Source: Seohaeicola saemankumensis
GTDB lineage: Bacteria; Pseudomonadota; Alphaproteobacteria; Rhodobacterales; Rhodobacteraceae
NCBI RefSeq assembly: GCF_021021435.1
Contig: NZ_JAINWI010000018.1
Location: 54,324 to 118,323, forward strand
DNA length: 64,000 nt
Direction of reading: 5' to 3'
Made by a program: the position numbers and the translations under genes. The notes under the pieces are model-generated. The model was not told the DNA's origin. It ran no database searches and saw only the letters and a list, made by a program, of their open reading frames with translations. Of the stretch, positions 54,446-62,997 are shown piece after piece (position 1 is the stretch's first letter; every line of letters begins with the position of its first letter).

Positions 54446-57075
54446 TGGACGGTTTGGGACTGCCTGAAATCCGGTCCACCTGCCCCTATTGCGGCGTAGG
54501 ATGCGGTGTGTTGTTGCGCCCGGACGGTCAAGGCGGTCTCGACGTGCGCGGAGACCCCGATCACCCAGCCAATTTCGGGCGGCTGTGTTCCAAGGGCTCG
54601 GCCCTAGGCGAAACCGTGGGGCTAGAGCAGCGTCTGCTCGCCCCTCGTGTGAAAGGGCAGAACAGCGACTGGGACAGTGCTTTGCAGCTAGTGGCAGACC
54701 GGTTTTCCCAAACCATCGCGGAGCACGGCCCCGACAGCGTGGCATTCTACGTCTCGGGTCAATTGCTGACCGAGGATTACTACGTCGCCAACAAACTCAT
54801 GAAGGGCTTTATCGGGTCGGCCAATATAGACACTAATTCGCGACTTTGCATGGCGTCGAGCGTCGCGGGACACAAACGCGCCTTTGGCACCGACACTGTG
54901 CCCGGCACCTACGAAGACCTCGACGAGGCGGACCTTGTTGTATTGGTCGGCTCGAACCTTGCCTGGTGCCATCCTGTACTCTATCAGCGCGTGCTAGCGG
55001 CTCGAAAGTCGCGGGGCACAAGAATCGTGGTGATCGACCCGAGGCGCACTGCCAGTTGCGATGGAGCAGACCTGCATCTGGCGCTGCTGCCCGGTTCTGA
55101 CGTGGCGCTGTTCAACAGGCTCTTTACCGAGATTCATGCACAAGGCGCCACCGATGCCGAATTTCTGTATCACACCAACGGCTTCAAAAATGCCTTGGAT
55201 GCCGCCGAAACCGACGATTGTTCTGTGACGGGCTTGAGCGAGGCGCAGATCAAGACGTTCTGCAACCTTTGGATTGGGACCGAAAACGTCGTCACGATCT
55301 ATAGCCAAGGCGTGAACCAATCCACATCTGGTTCCGACAAGGTCAACGCTATCTTGAATTGTCATTTGGCCACGGGCCGCATCGGCAAGCCCGGCTGTGG
55401 CCCTTTGTCAGTAACTGGCCAGCCCAATGCAATGGGCGGTCGTGAGGTGGGTGGATTGGCCAATATGTTGGCCTGTCACCTTGATCTGGAGAACGCAGAC
55501 CACCGAGCGGCTGTCCGCGATTTCTGGCAGGCGCCGCGCATCCCCGACGGGCCGGGCCTAAAGGCCGTGGATATGTTCCAAGCGGTGGGCGACGGACGGA
55601 TCAAGGCACTGTGGATCATTCACACCAACCCTGCCGTTTCCATGCCGGAGGCCGATGCGGTACGGGATGCCATCGCGGGTTGCGACTTCACTGTAGTCAG
55701 TGACATCACGGCGCAAACCGACACTGCGCGTCTGGCCGATGTAATCCTGCCGGCAACCGCCTGGGCCGAAAAAGAGGGCACCGTCACCAATTCCGATCGC
55801 ACCATCAGCCGCCAGCGCAGCGTTCTGCTTGCTCCGGGGCAAGCGCGCCCCGATTGGGACATCCTGTCTGAAGTAGGACGACGTATGGGCTTTGCAGCAC
55901 CTTTCGATTATGCATCTCCCGCCGAGATATTCCGTGAATACGCCGCTCTGTCCGCGCTTGGCGGTCATTTTGGGCGCGACTTCGACATTTCGCTTCTCGC
56001 AACGCTGAGCGATGCAGGTTACGCTGGGATGGTGCCGCAGCGCTGGCCGATTACCGCAACCCGCGAAGGCGGGCGGTTCTTTGCAGATGGCGCGTTTTAT
56101 CATGCCGACGGCAAGGCACGCTTTTTACCCGTAAGATGGCATCCCCCCGCAGCACGGACAGAGCCCCGCTTTCCATTCCGCCTGAACACCGGACGGTTGC
56201 GCGACCAGTGGCACACTATGACGCGCACGGCTCTGAGCCCGCGCCTTGCCGCACACTTACCCGAGCCCTTTGTGGATATTCACCCCGAAGATGCCGCGCG
56301 GTTCTCGATTTCGCCTGCCGATCTTGTCCGCCTGACCAGTCCGGTCGGCACAGCGATCCTGCGCGCGCACATTACTGACACGGTGCAACCCGGGCAGCTG
56401 TTCGCCTCCATGCACTGGACCGGAGAAACCGCACCCTCAGCTCGGATAGATGCACTGGTCCCGGCGGCCACTGACCCGGTGTCGGGTCAGCCGGAGAGTA
56501 AAGCCGGTGTTGTGGCGCTCCAGCGGTTCGAGGCGGCGTGGTATGGCTTTGCCGTCTCCGGTTCGGCCATGGTCCCTAATTGCGCTTATTGGGCACAAGC
56601 ACGTACACACAATGGGTATCGAGCGGAGCTCGCCGGGCTCGAGGAAATCGTGGATTGGGAAGCCGAAGCGCGTCGGCTGTTCGCAGCGCCAGAGGCCCTT
56701 GCCACCATCATGACCGATATCAGCCGCGGCGTTGCCAGGGTTGTGCTGCACCAGCAGGGGGTGGTCAAGGCGGCCCTTTTCGTAGAACGTCAGCCCGTCG
56801 CGGTGATGCGCGATTACCTTACAACAGTTCCGGGCACTGCGGGAGATGGCGTGCTGACGGGTACGCCCCCCACTGATGTGCCCGACCCCGGACCTGTGCT
56901 CTGTTCGTGTTTCGGGATCGGGGTAAGAACGATCCTCGACGCGATCGAGGGAGGAAAGGTTGTGAACGTCGACGCGGTCGGCGCGGCGCTTGGCGCGGGC
57001 ACAAATTGTGGTTCTTGCCGACCCGAGATTTCCGCTCTGTTGGACAGGGTGTTGCACCGGGAGGCAGCGGAATGA
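54442..57075 (+). CDS. nasA: Assimilatory nitrate reductase catalytic subunit NasA
   Basis: An 877-residue molybdopterin guanine dinucleotide enzyme reducing nitrate to nitrite in the cytoplasm. The N-terminal [4Fe-4S] ligands are Cys14, Cys17, Cys21 and Cys49 (CPYCGVGCGV and RLCSKG). Molybdopterin-binding segments such as SRLCMASSVAGHKRAFG and GQPNAMGGREVGG follow. The C-terminus carries an extra BFD-like [2Fe-2S] domain with Cys821, Cys823, Cys856 and Cys859. That fused domain serves electron entry in several bacterial NasA enzymes. No signal peptide, as expected for the assimilatory type. Confidence 0.94.
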   Translation: MMDGLGLPEIRSTCPYCGVGCGVLLRPDGQGGLDVRGDPDHPANFGRLCSKGSALGETVGLEQRLLAPRVKGQNSDWDSALQLVADRFSQTIAEHGPDSVAFYVSGQLLTEDYYVANKLMKGFIGSANIDTNSRLCMASSVAGHKRAFGTDTVPGTYEDLDEADLVVLVGSNLAWCHPVLYQRVLAARKSRGTRIVVIDPRRTASCDGADLHLALLPGSDVALFNRLFTEIHAQGATDAEFLYHTNGFKNALDAAETDDCSVTGLSEAQIKTFCNLWIGTENVVTIYSQGVNQSTSGSDKVNAILNCHLATGRIGKPGCGPLSVTGQPNAMGGREVGGLANMLACHLDLENADHRAAVRDFWQAPRIPDGPGLKAVDMFQAVGDGRIKALWIIHTNPAVSMPEADAVRDAIAGCDFTVVSDITAQTDTARLADVILPATAWAEKEGTVTNSDRTISRQRSVLLAPGQARPDWDILSEVGRRMGFAAPFDYASPAEIFREYAALSALGGHFGRDFDISLLATLSDAGYAGMVPQRWPITATREGGRFFADGAFYHADGKARFLPVRWHPPAARTEPRFPFRLNTGRLRDQWHTMTRTALSPRLAAHLPEPFVDIHPEDAARFSISPADLVRLTSPVGTAILRAHITDTVQPGQLFASMHWTGETAPSARIDALVPAATDPVSGQPESKAGVVALQRFEAAWYGFAVSGSAMVPNCAYWAQARTHNGYRAELAGLEEIVDWEAEARRLFAAPEALATIMTDISRGVARVVLHQQGVVKAALFVERQPVAVMRDYLTTVPGTAGDGVLTGTPPTDVPDPGPVLCSCFGIGVRTILDAIEGGKVVNVDAVGAALGAGTNCGSCRPEISALLDRVLHREAAE

Positions 57076-58022
57076 CCCTTTCTGACCATGTCCGCATCCT
57101 CGGGCGCGGCCCCGGACGCTCGCGCAGCCTGACGCGCCAAGAGGCGCGGGACGCCATGCAACTAATGCTGTCAGGCAAAGCCGCGCCAGAAGCTGTCGGC
57201 GCCCTATTGATGCTGTTGCGCATGAAAGGTGAGACTGCCGAGGAAATCGCCGGGTTTGCCGAGGCCGCGGTGCAAGCCGCTCCGGCGCTGCCGCCAGTCG
57301 ATCTGGATTGGCCCAGCTATGCGGCTGGGCGCACGCGCGGGCAGCCCTGGTTCCTGTTGTCGGCGAAACTGGTCGCGCGGCACGGGCACCGTGTTTTAAT
57401 TCACGGCTGGAACGGCAGCGATCAGAAAGTGCGCGAAGGCCTGGCGCAGGCCGGAATCGGCCTCGCACAGACACCAGATGAGGCGACGCGTCTGCTGGAG
57501 CGGGACAAGATTGCTTATCTGCCGCTTGAGAACATGCATCCCGCGCTGTTTCGGTTGCTCACACTGCGCGACGTGCTGGGGCTGCGGTCTTGCATCAATA
57601 CAGTGTGTCGGATGCTCAACCCGGGCCAAGCGCGCACCAGTGTGCAGGGTGTGTTTCATCCCTCCTACCGCTTGCTGCAAACGGATGCCGCGGCTCTGCT
57701 GGGCTGGTCTGCTCTCTGCGTCATCAAGGGCGGCGGCGGCGAATTCGAGCGCCATCCCTCAAAGGACATCGTGGCCTTTGGTCTGCGTGACGGGGCTGCA
57801 TGGCAGGAGACTTGGACCGCCCTGTGCACGGAAACACGCAGGTTGGCCGCGCACCAGAACCTGCGCGTGAGCAATCTGTGGCAAGGCCCAACAAGCCCAG
57901 AATTCGAAGCCCAAACCGTTCTTGGAACTGCCTCGCTTGCCTTGCGCACCTTGGGCATCACCGAGTCCGACGCCAGAGCGCAAGCGCTCTGGACAGACCG
58001 CCACCGAGCGGATGCTGCCTGA
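57072..58022 (+). CDS. TrpD2/YbiB-like glycosyl (phosphoribosyl) transferase family protein
   Basis: A 316-residue relative of anthranilate phosphoribosyltransferase (SLTRQEARDAMQLMLSGKAAPEAVGALLMLLRMKGET, read in two pieces around the first helical domain). The TrpD glycine-rich and substrate loops are changed, so tryptophan synthesis is unlikely. E. coli YbiB (TrpD2) is a nucleic-acid-binding protein without transferase activity. The gene sits between nasA and cysG with an ATGA overlap to nasA, a position conserved in many proteobacterial nitrate clusters, but its contribution is unknown. Confidence 0.8.
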   Translation: MTLSDHVRILGRGPGRSRSLTRQEARDAMQLMLSGKAAPEAVGALLMLLRMKGETAEEIAGFAEAAVQAAPALPPVDLDWPSYAAGRTRGQPWFLLSAKLVARHGHRVLIHGWNGSDQKVREGLAQAGIGLAQTPDEATRLLERDKIAYLPLENMHPALFRLLTLRDVLGLRSCINTVCRMLNPGQARTSVQGVFHPSYRLLQTDAAALLGWSALCVIKGGGGEFERHPSKDIVAFGLRDGAAWQETWTALCTETRRLAAHQNLRVSNLWQGPTSPEFEAQTVLGTASLALRTLGITESDARAQALWTDRHRADAA

Positions 58023-58045
58023 ACTATCCGCAAAGGAGACGCGTC

Positions 58046-59434
58046 ATGAAAGCCTTCCCGATGTTTGTCCGCACCACTGGCCGCCGCGTCGTGATCGTGG
58101 GCGGAGGAGAGCAAGCCGCCCAGAAAGCTAGGCTCATGCTCAAAACCGATGCACAACTGGTTCTGGTCGCTGAAACGCTGGAGGATGAATTGAAGGGCTT
58201 GGTCGATGAGGGCCGGGCGGTTCATACGCACTGCCTTGGTGTTGCGGTATTCGATGATGCGGCCATGGCCTTTGTCGGCACCGGGTGTCCGGGGCTGGAC
58301 GCGGCGGCGCATGCGCTGGCCAAGGCGGCGCGTTGTCCAGTGAACGTGGTGGACCAGCCCGATCTTTGCGACCTAACAACCCCCGCTATCGTCGACCGTG
58401 ATCCGCTGGTGGTTGCGATCGGATCGGAAGGCACGTCGCCGGTTCTGACGCGTGACATCAAGACTCGGTTGGAACAGATGCTGCCGCAGAATATCGGCGG
58501 CCTGGCGGCGCTCGCTGGACGTCTGCGACCGTCGGTCAACGCGCGCGTACCGCGCGAACAGCGCCGCGCACTTTGGGCCTGGGTCTTCAAACGCGGACCG
58601 CGAGATGCGTGGATCCGAGGGCAGGAACGCGATACCGCCCGCGCCATCAAGGCAGCCATTGAGGCAGGTGCGCCACCAAAAGATGCAGCGGCAGGTCATA
58701 TCTGCCTTGTGGGTGCAGGCCCCGGCGCACGAGATCTGCTGACCCTGCGCGCCGTAGAGCGTTTGCAGGAAGCAGATGTAATCTTTTATGACCGCCTCGT
58801 TGATGAAGAGGTTCTTGAACTCGCGCGGCGTGACGCAGAGCGGGTGTTCGTCGGCAAGCATGTTGGAGCGCATAGCTGGCCGCAAGACCGCATTAGCCAG
58901 ATCATCGTCGCAGAAGCGACCAAAGGCAGGCGCGTGGTACGTCTCAAATCCGGTGATCCAGGTATCTTCGGGCGCGCCACTGAAGAAATGGATGCGGCGC
59001 ACGAGGCGGGTATTCCAGTAGAACTCGTCCCCGGTGTCACAGCGGCTACAGCAGCTGGGGCAGCCTTGGGCACAAGCCTTACGCAAAGGGATGTTTCAGA
59101 CGTCTTAATTCTGGCGACCGCTAGCGGCTGTGCGTCCGATCCCGACCTTGATGCAACACGGCATTCCGGTCCCGGAACAACAACAGCGATCTATATGGGC
59201 GTCCACCATTCAGCGCGCTTGGCATCTGAATTGATGGCCAAGGGTTTGGCCGCCGATACGCCGGTCCAGGTTGCGGTACAGGTCTCAAAGCCGGGCCAGA
59301 TGCTTGTGAATGCCACCTTGGGGACCCTCGCCGAAACGCTGGAGGCGGGCCAAGTCAAAGGATGTGCGTTGATCGTCGTCAAGTGGCCCAAATCACGCGC
59401 GATGGAGGGTTCTGTCGCAAACTTTGCTTCTTGA
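58046..59434 (+). CDS. cysG: Siroheme synthase CysG (C-terminus rewritten by an IS end)
   Basis: A 462-residue bifunctional enzyme. Residues about 1-210 are the precorrin-2 dehydrogenase/ferrochelatase part (VVIVGGGEQAAQKARLM, NVVDQPDLCDLTTPAIVDRD). Residues about 215-455 are uroporphyrinogen-III methyltransferase (VGAGPGARDLLTLRAVE, FYDRLVDEEVL, VRLKSGDPGIFGR). It supplies siroheme for NirB. The last eight residues (GSVANFAS) and the stop codon are encoded by the terminal repeat of an IS6-family remnant starting at 59408. The catalytic domains look intact, so activity is likely retained. AAAGGAGA precedes the ATG. Confidence 0.9.
   Translation: MKAFPMFVRTTGRRVVIVGGGEQAAQKARLMLKTDAQLVLVAETLEDELKGLVDEGRAVHTHCLGVAVFDDAAMAFVGTGCPGLDAAAHALAKAARCPVNVVDQPDLCDLTTPAIVDRDPLVVAIGSEGTSPVLTRDIKTRLEQMLPQNIGGLAALAGRLRPSVNARVPREQRRALWAWVFKRGPRDAWIRGQERDTARAIKAAIEAGAPPKDAAAGHICLVGAGPGARDLLTLRAVERLQEADVIFYDRLVDEEVLELARRDAERVFVGKHVGAHSWPQDRISQIIVAEATKGRRVVRLKSGDPGIFGRATEEMDAAHEAGIPVELVPGVTAATAAGAALGTSLTQRDVSDVLILATASGCASDPDLDATRHSGPGTTTAIYMGVHHSARLASELMAKGLAADTPVQVAVQVSKPGQMLVNATLGTLAETLEAGQVKGCALIVVKWPKSRAMEGSVANFAS
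59408..59421 (+). repeat. Left terminal inverted repeat of an IS6-family element
   Basis: GGTTCTGTCGCAAA matches the IS26 end GGCACTGTTGCAAA at 11 of 14 bases. It lies inside the last codons of cysG. The opposite end of the element is missing. Confidence 0.6.
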
Positions 59435-59495
59435 CCCGAGTATCCTGAAGAATCGATGGTTTCAGCCTGCCGAAGCGACATTCGGAGGTCGGAAG

Positions 59496-59783
59496 ATGAT
59501 CACGTCAAAAGGTGCGCACTTTCCAAAGGAGGTCATCCTGTTCACGGTCTTCTTCTATGTCCGCTATACAGTGTCGTATCGAGACCTTGAGGACATCATG
59601 GCCGAGTGTGGTATTGCCATAGATTATGCCACGCTGAACCGCCGGGTCGCCAATTAGTTGCCTTTGTTCGGCATCAATGCCCGACGCCGAACACCCCCAC
59701 TGAGCGATCTTGGCGCATGGACCAGACTTACATCATAGTGAAAGGCAAATGGGTCTACCTCTACCGCGCCGTCGAAAAGCTCG
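59496..59783 (+). pseudogene. IS6-family transposase remnant, frameshifted and truncated
   Basis: The frame from 59496 gives MITSKGAHFPKEVILFTVFF then YVRYTVSYRDLEDIMAECG and ATLNRRVAN, then a stop at 59655. In the next frame the protein continues as TPTERSWRMDQTYIIVKGKW and VYLYRAVEKLG. These are the N-terminal helix-turn-helix and the start of the DDE domain (first Asp in RMDQTYI) of IS6 transposases. The remaining two thirds of the transposase, including the other acidic residues, is gone; the sequence joins directly to a ribosome-hibernation-factor fragment. Not functional. Confidence 0.85.
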
Positions 59784-59785
59784 GC

Positions 59786-60299
59786 CTCCCCGCAGTCGAA
59801 GACTTCGTGGACCGTCGCATCGCAATGCTTACGAAGCGAGATGACCGCATGACAGGCTGCGAGATCATCCTGGACGCAACGCAGAAGAAGAAACGACATG
59901 GCCGCGTCCTCTGGGTCAGGCTCAACCTGCATCTGCCGGGTCCCGATCTATCGATTTCGCAAGGTCGTTCAAGGCAGTGCGCAGGACGACCTGAACCTCG
60001 CCGTGAACCGCGCCTTTACCGCCGCAGAGAAGGCTTAGAAGAAGCGCAGGAAGTTTATGGCCGGAATGAAGGTCAAGCATCACCCCCCTGCCCTGCACGG
60101 CGAGATCATCGAACTGGAGCCGGAGCTTGGCCATGGCTGGCTCGAAGCCGATGACGGACGGAAGGTCTATTTCCAGCCCGACAGTCTCATCTGGCTGGAC
60201 TGGGATCGTTTGCAAACGGGCACGAGCCTGAGGTTTCGCGAAATATCGGGAGAGAAGCGACCCTATGTAGCAGCCGTGACAGTTGCCGAGCGCGCGTGA
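59786..60299 (+). pseudogene. Broken HPF/RaiA plus cold-shock domain gene
   Basis: The fragment starts at PAVEDFVDRRIAMLTKRDDR and GCEIILDATQKKKRHGRVLW, the middle of a ribosome hibernation promoting (HPF/RaiA) domain. Near 59960 the frame shifts to the one reading VVQGSAQDDLNLAVNRAF. An in-frame TAG follows at 60036, and then an intact cold-shock-like domain (HGEIIELEPELGHGWLEADD, then RKVYFQPDSLI) runs to the stop at 60299. HPF-plus-CSD fusions of about 180-200 residues are known in proteobacteria. Here the start is lost at the IS6 junction and two further lesions exist, although the last 80 codons could be expressed alone from the ATG at 60057. Confidence 0.8.
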
Positions 60300-61058
60300 T
60301 CAGGTTTTCAGCCTTTCTTCCCGCAGAAGGTCTTTCACGCTAGGCAGCCCGCTGATGTCGTCTTCGCCAGCTCTCTTCGCCAACAGGTTGAAATCCCGGA
60401 CGAGCATTCGGTCGGGTTCGAGGATACTGATTTCATCAGCGTCCTGCAGCGCATGAAACGCGCGGGAGACGGATTCCGGTCTCGTGCCGAGAAGATGGGC
60501 GAGATCCTTGCGGCTGATCGGAAGCCGGACTTCCGTTCCACGCTGTGTCTCCTCGATGATGTGATCGATGGCGGAGAATCGGGACCTCATGAGCAGGAGG
60601 AAGCCCGCAATCCGGCTGACGATCTTCTGGTTCGACAGGACTATCATCCAGTCGCGGGCGCGGTCGAGTTCGTTGAGAATGTTCAGCATGACAGCCCGAT
60701 CGAGGTCGGGCGACCGCATCAAGAGCGCCTCGAACTCCGCTCGGGGAAATGCGCAGATCTCGACATCGGTCGCCGCCTCGATCGAGAATTCCACTGCGCC
60801 ATCGAAAGCACGCCCGAACATGTCGCCTTCGAACAGTAGCCCGACGATATGCTGGCGACCGTCGACGAGACTCTTTTGCATGCGCAGGATGCCTGAGAGC
60901 ACGTATCCCAGAAAATCTGTCTTCTCGCCATCCTGGACAACGGTCTGGTTGGTCCGGTAGGACCGCACACGGCACATGGCGTCCAGCGCCGCCCGGGTTT
61001 CCCCATCAATTTCATGAAAAGGTAATAAGCGCCCATCGGGTCCGCAAGTTGTCTTCAC
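60300..61058 (-). CDS. Crp/Fnr family regulator without the FNR iron-sulphur motif
   Basis: A 252-residue regulator with an N-terminal cyclic-nucleotide-binding-type beta roll (about 25-140), a dimerisation helix and a C-terminal winged helix. The recognition helix TRPESVSRAFHAL contains the E-x-x-S-R pattern that reads TTGAT half-sites. The CxxC cluster motif of FNR is absent; isolated cysteines occur near residues 5 and 28 and in VEICAF. The start is taken as GTG at 61058 because GAGGAAAAAA lies upstream; a TTG 11 codons earlier is the alternative. It converges on the broken HPF gene; target and signal unknown, probably redox, oxygen or NO related. Confidence 0.85.
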   Translation of the reverse strand: MKTTCGPDGRLLPFHEIDGETRAALDAMCRVRSYRTNQTVVQDGEKTDFLGYVLSGILRMQKSLVDGRQHIVGLLFEGDMFGRAFDGAVEFSIEAATDVEICAFPRAEFEALLMRSPDLDRAVMLNILNELDRARDWMIVLSNQKIVSRIAGFLLLMRSRFSAIDHIIEETQRGTEVRLPISRKDLAHLLGTRPESVSRAFHALQDADEISILEPDRMLVRDFNLLAKRAGEDDISGLPSVKDLLREERLKT

Positions 61059-61207
61059 AGCGTCACTTTTTTCCTCAGCAGTGCCCGTCAACCTTTGGCG
61101 GGGTCCGTCGAGTTCCCTTGTGTGTTTCGTCTATGTCGATGATCGCAACGCTACTGGGACCTCTCGGATTTGTCTATCGATGGATTCCCGCACGGTACGA
61201 CCTAGCG

Positions 61208-61221
61208 TTGACACCTATCAA
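61208..61221. promoter_or_regulatory. FNR/FixK-type box TTGAC-ACCT-ATCAA
   Basis: It matches the consensus TTGAT-N4-ATCAA at 9 of 10 defined bases. It lies 60 bases upstream of the host-attachment/fnr operon ATG at 61282 and 149 bases from the divergent Crp-type gene, so either or both could be controlled by it. Confidence 0.65.
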
Positions 61222-61281
61222 TGACTTTCGACCGCGAGTCCGCTTCCCTGCTGTTCGAACAATGCGCCTTGGGAGGGGGAT

Positions 61282-61743
61282 ATGGCACAACAGAAGACTT
61301 GGGCGCTTGTAACCAATGGGGTTCGCGCGCGGATTCTTCGCGCATTGGAGGACGACGCCGGCGATGAGCCGATCGAACTCATCAGCAAGGCCTCTTCCAC
61401 CCACCTCAGGGACATTATGTCCGACAAGGCCGGCCGCAGTTTCGCATCGGATGCCAACGGGCGCCGCTCGGCGATGGAACCGGGGTCGGATCCGATCCTG
61501 CGCGACATGGAGGACTTCGCGCGAGAGACCCTAGCGACTCTCGACCGCCACCTGCGTGCCAGACACCTGACGCGGCTGGCAATCTTCGCCACCCCGAAGA
61601 TGCTGGGGATCCTGCGGCAGCAAATGCCCGCGCCCCTCCACGATGTGGTGATCCTCGAACAGGATCTCAACCTGATCAACCTGCCCGGGGCCGACCTCCG
61701 AGACGCCGTCATCGACGCATTGCGCGAGGAGCGCGAGGTATGA
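61282..61743 (+). CDS. Host attachment family protein (PF10116-like)
   Basis: A 153-residue protein with the family pattern WALVTNGVRARILRALE, HLRDIMSDKAGRSFASD, RRSAMEPGSDPILRD and a C-terminal half ending LPGADLRDAVIDAL. The family name comes from an Agrobacterium attachment gene, but the fold resembles release-factor-1/Pelota-like (baeRF) domains, so a translation- or stress-related role is as likely. Its stop overlaps the start of the FNR-type gene by ATGA, and an FNR-type box lies upstream. Confidence 0.82.
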   Translation: MAQQKTWALVTNGVRARILRALEDDAGDEPIELISKASSTHLRDIMSDKAGRSFASDANGRRSAMEPGSDPILRDMEDFARETLATLDRHLRARHLTRLAIFATPKMLGILRQQMPAPLHDVVILEQDLNLINLPGADLRDAVIDALREEREV

Positions 61744-62645
61744 TCCAGCGCGAAAGAAATCTGCCGTCGGGGAGCATCGGGCCGCGCCATCTGCCGGTTC
61801 ACACCGCAACACCATGCAGGAACTGCCCACTCCACCGCGCTTATCTGTGTCGTGCGATATTCGATAAAGGTGCACACAATACCTCTCCGCCGCAGCTTCG
61901 CCACTATGACAAGGGGAAGCTGATCGTCGAACAAGGGACGCTTCTCGGTTTCCTCGGAGTGATCCGACGCGGCTACGCGCGCTGGTCGGATTTCAGGATT
62001 GACGGAAGGCGCATCCTATTTGGTCTTGCCGTGCCAGGCGACATCGCCGGGGCACTTCCCGATCAGCCATTGGCCCTCGGCTTCGAGGCGGCAACTGATC
62101 TCGAAATCTGCATCTACGATATCCGCAGTCTGAAGTGGCACTTTGCGGAGAATCGGCAATTCCGACAGCAGTTGCTGCGCGAAGTCGACACTCAGTACCA
62201 TCGGTTTCTGGGGGGCATCTGGCGTTACGGCACGTTGAACAGCCGCGAGCGAATCATCGCGTTCCTCGTCAAGGCGACCGAGTACATGCCGACCGAGCCG
62301 CTTCCCGATGGTAGCCTTGTCCTGACAATGGAAATCGAGCGCCGCGATTGGGCCGACTTGACCAACGCGGCCGTGGAGACGATCAGCCGAACACTGCGCT
62401 ATCTGGAAGAGAAGGCGTTGCTCACAAGCATCTCGCCATACCGGTTTCGAATCCACGACCTGGAACGGCTGGCGTTGATCGCAGGCGTGGAACTGCCCCG
62501 CCGACAGAGACTTGAGAGATTGCCGCCTGCAACCTCGACGAAGCTTTGCGACACCGAAAAACTCCGCACGCCGATGACAGCCGTCAATGCCTCGCGGACA
62601 TCCATTGAGAGCCGCAGCGCGCTTGCGCCGACAGACGGATCGTAA
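61740..62645 (+). CDS. Crp/Fnr family regulator with FNR-like cysteine pattern
   Basis: A 301-residue regulator. Cys26, Cys29 and Cys37 (TPCRNCPLHRAYLC) and Cys124 (LEICIYD) occupy the places of the four cluster ligands of E. coli FNR, although the third spacing is x7 rather than x5. An oxygen-sensitive [4Fe-4S] cluster is therefore possible. The DNA-recognition helix AAVETISRTLRYL carries E-x-x-S-R. The C-terminal tail (about 255-301) is poorly conserved and polar. It is translationally coupled to the host-attachment gene behind the FNR-type box, implying autoregulation. Confidence 0.85.
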   Translation: MIQRERNLPSGSIGPRHLPVHTATPCRNCPLHRAYLCRAIFDKGAHNTSPPQLRHYDKGKLIVEQGTLLGFLGVIRRGYARWSDFRIDGRRILFGLAVPGDIAGALPDQPLALGFEAATDLEICIYDIRSLKWHFAENRQFRQQLLREVDTQYHRFLGGIWRYGTLNSRERIIAFLVKATEYMPTEPLPDGSLVLTMEIERRDWADLTNAAVETISRTLRYLEEKALLTSISPYRFRIHDLERLALIAGVELPRRQRLERLPPATSTKLCDTEKLRTPMTAVNASRTSIESRSALAPTDGS

Positions 62646-62655
62646 ACATGATATC

Positions 62656-62874
62656 TCAAGGCATAGGCGGGATGTGCCAAGTCCCGCGAAGTTCTGCCAC
62701 AAGGTCACGCGGAAGACCGTGGTATTCCGCGATATCCTCATCGGTCAGCCCGTAGTCGACGAGAGCTGAAAGTACTGCGCGCGGCAACGAGCCCAGCGTC
62801 TCTGCGATCCTTCGGCGCCGGTTCTCGTCAATAGACGGATCGTTCAGATCGTCATCCGGCCTGCTTTGCGTCAA
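62656..62874 (-). CDS. Small hypothetical protein
   Basis: A 72-residue protein with TTG start at 62874 behind GGAGG at good spacing, which supports real translation. The sequence is polar and charged at the N-terminus and then helical (RRRIAETLGSLPRAVLSAL, then YGLTDEDIAEYHGLP). The second part looks like a helix-turn-helix-sized unit, so a small DNA- or protein-binding role is possible. It converges on the FNR-type gene and follows the BON-domain gene on the same strand after about 120 bases. No family recognised. Confidence 0.6.
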   Translation of the reverse strand: MTQSRPDDDLNDPSIDENRRRRIAETLGSLPRAVLSALVDYGLTDEDIAEYHGLPRDLVAELRGTWHIPPMP

Positions 62875-62957
62875 GCAACCTCCACAATGGACAGACCCGC
62901 GAGCAAACAGTGAAAGCCACCCACCGTACTACAGCATTTCGGGCCTGCAGCGAACTC

Positions 62958-62985
62958 ACGCCGGCGACGTACAAGCCGCCGGCGT
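62958..62985 (-). terminator. GC-rich hairpin after the BON-domain gene
   Basis: ACGCCGGC at 62958-62965 pairs with GCCGGCGT at 62978-62985 around a 12-base loop, 12 bases after the BON gene stop on the minus strand. No T run follows. Confidence 0.45.
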
Positions 62986-62997
62986 AAATGCCACCTG

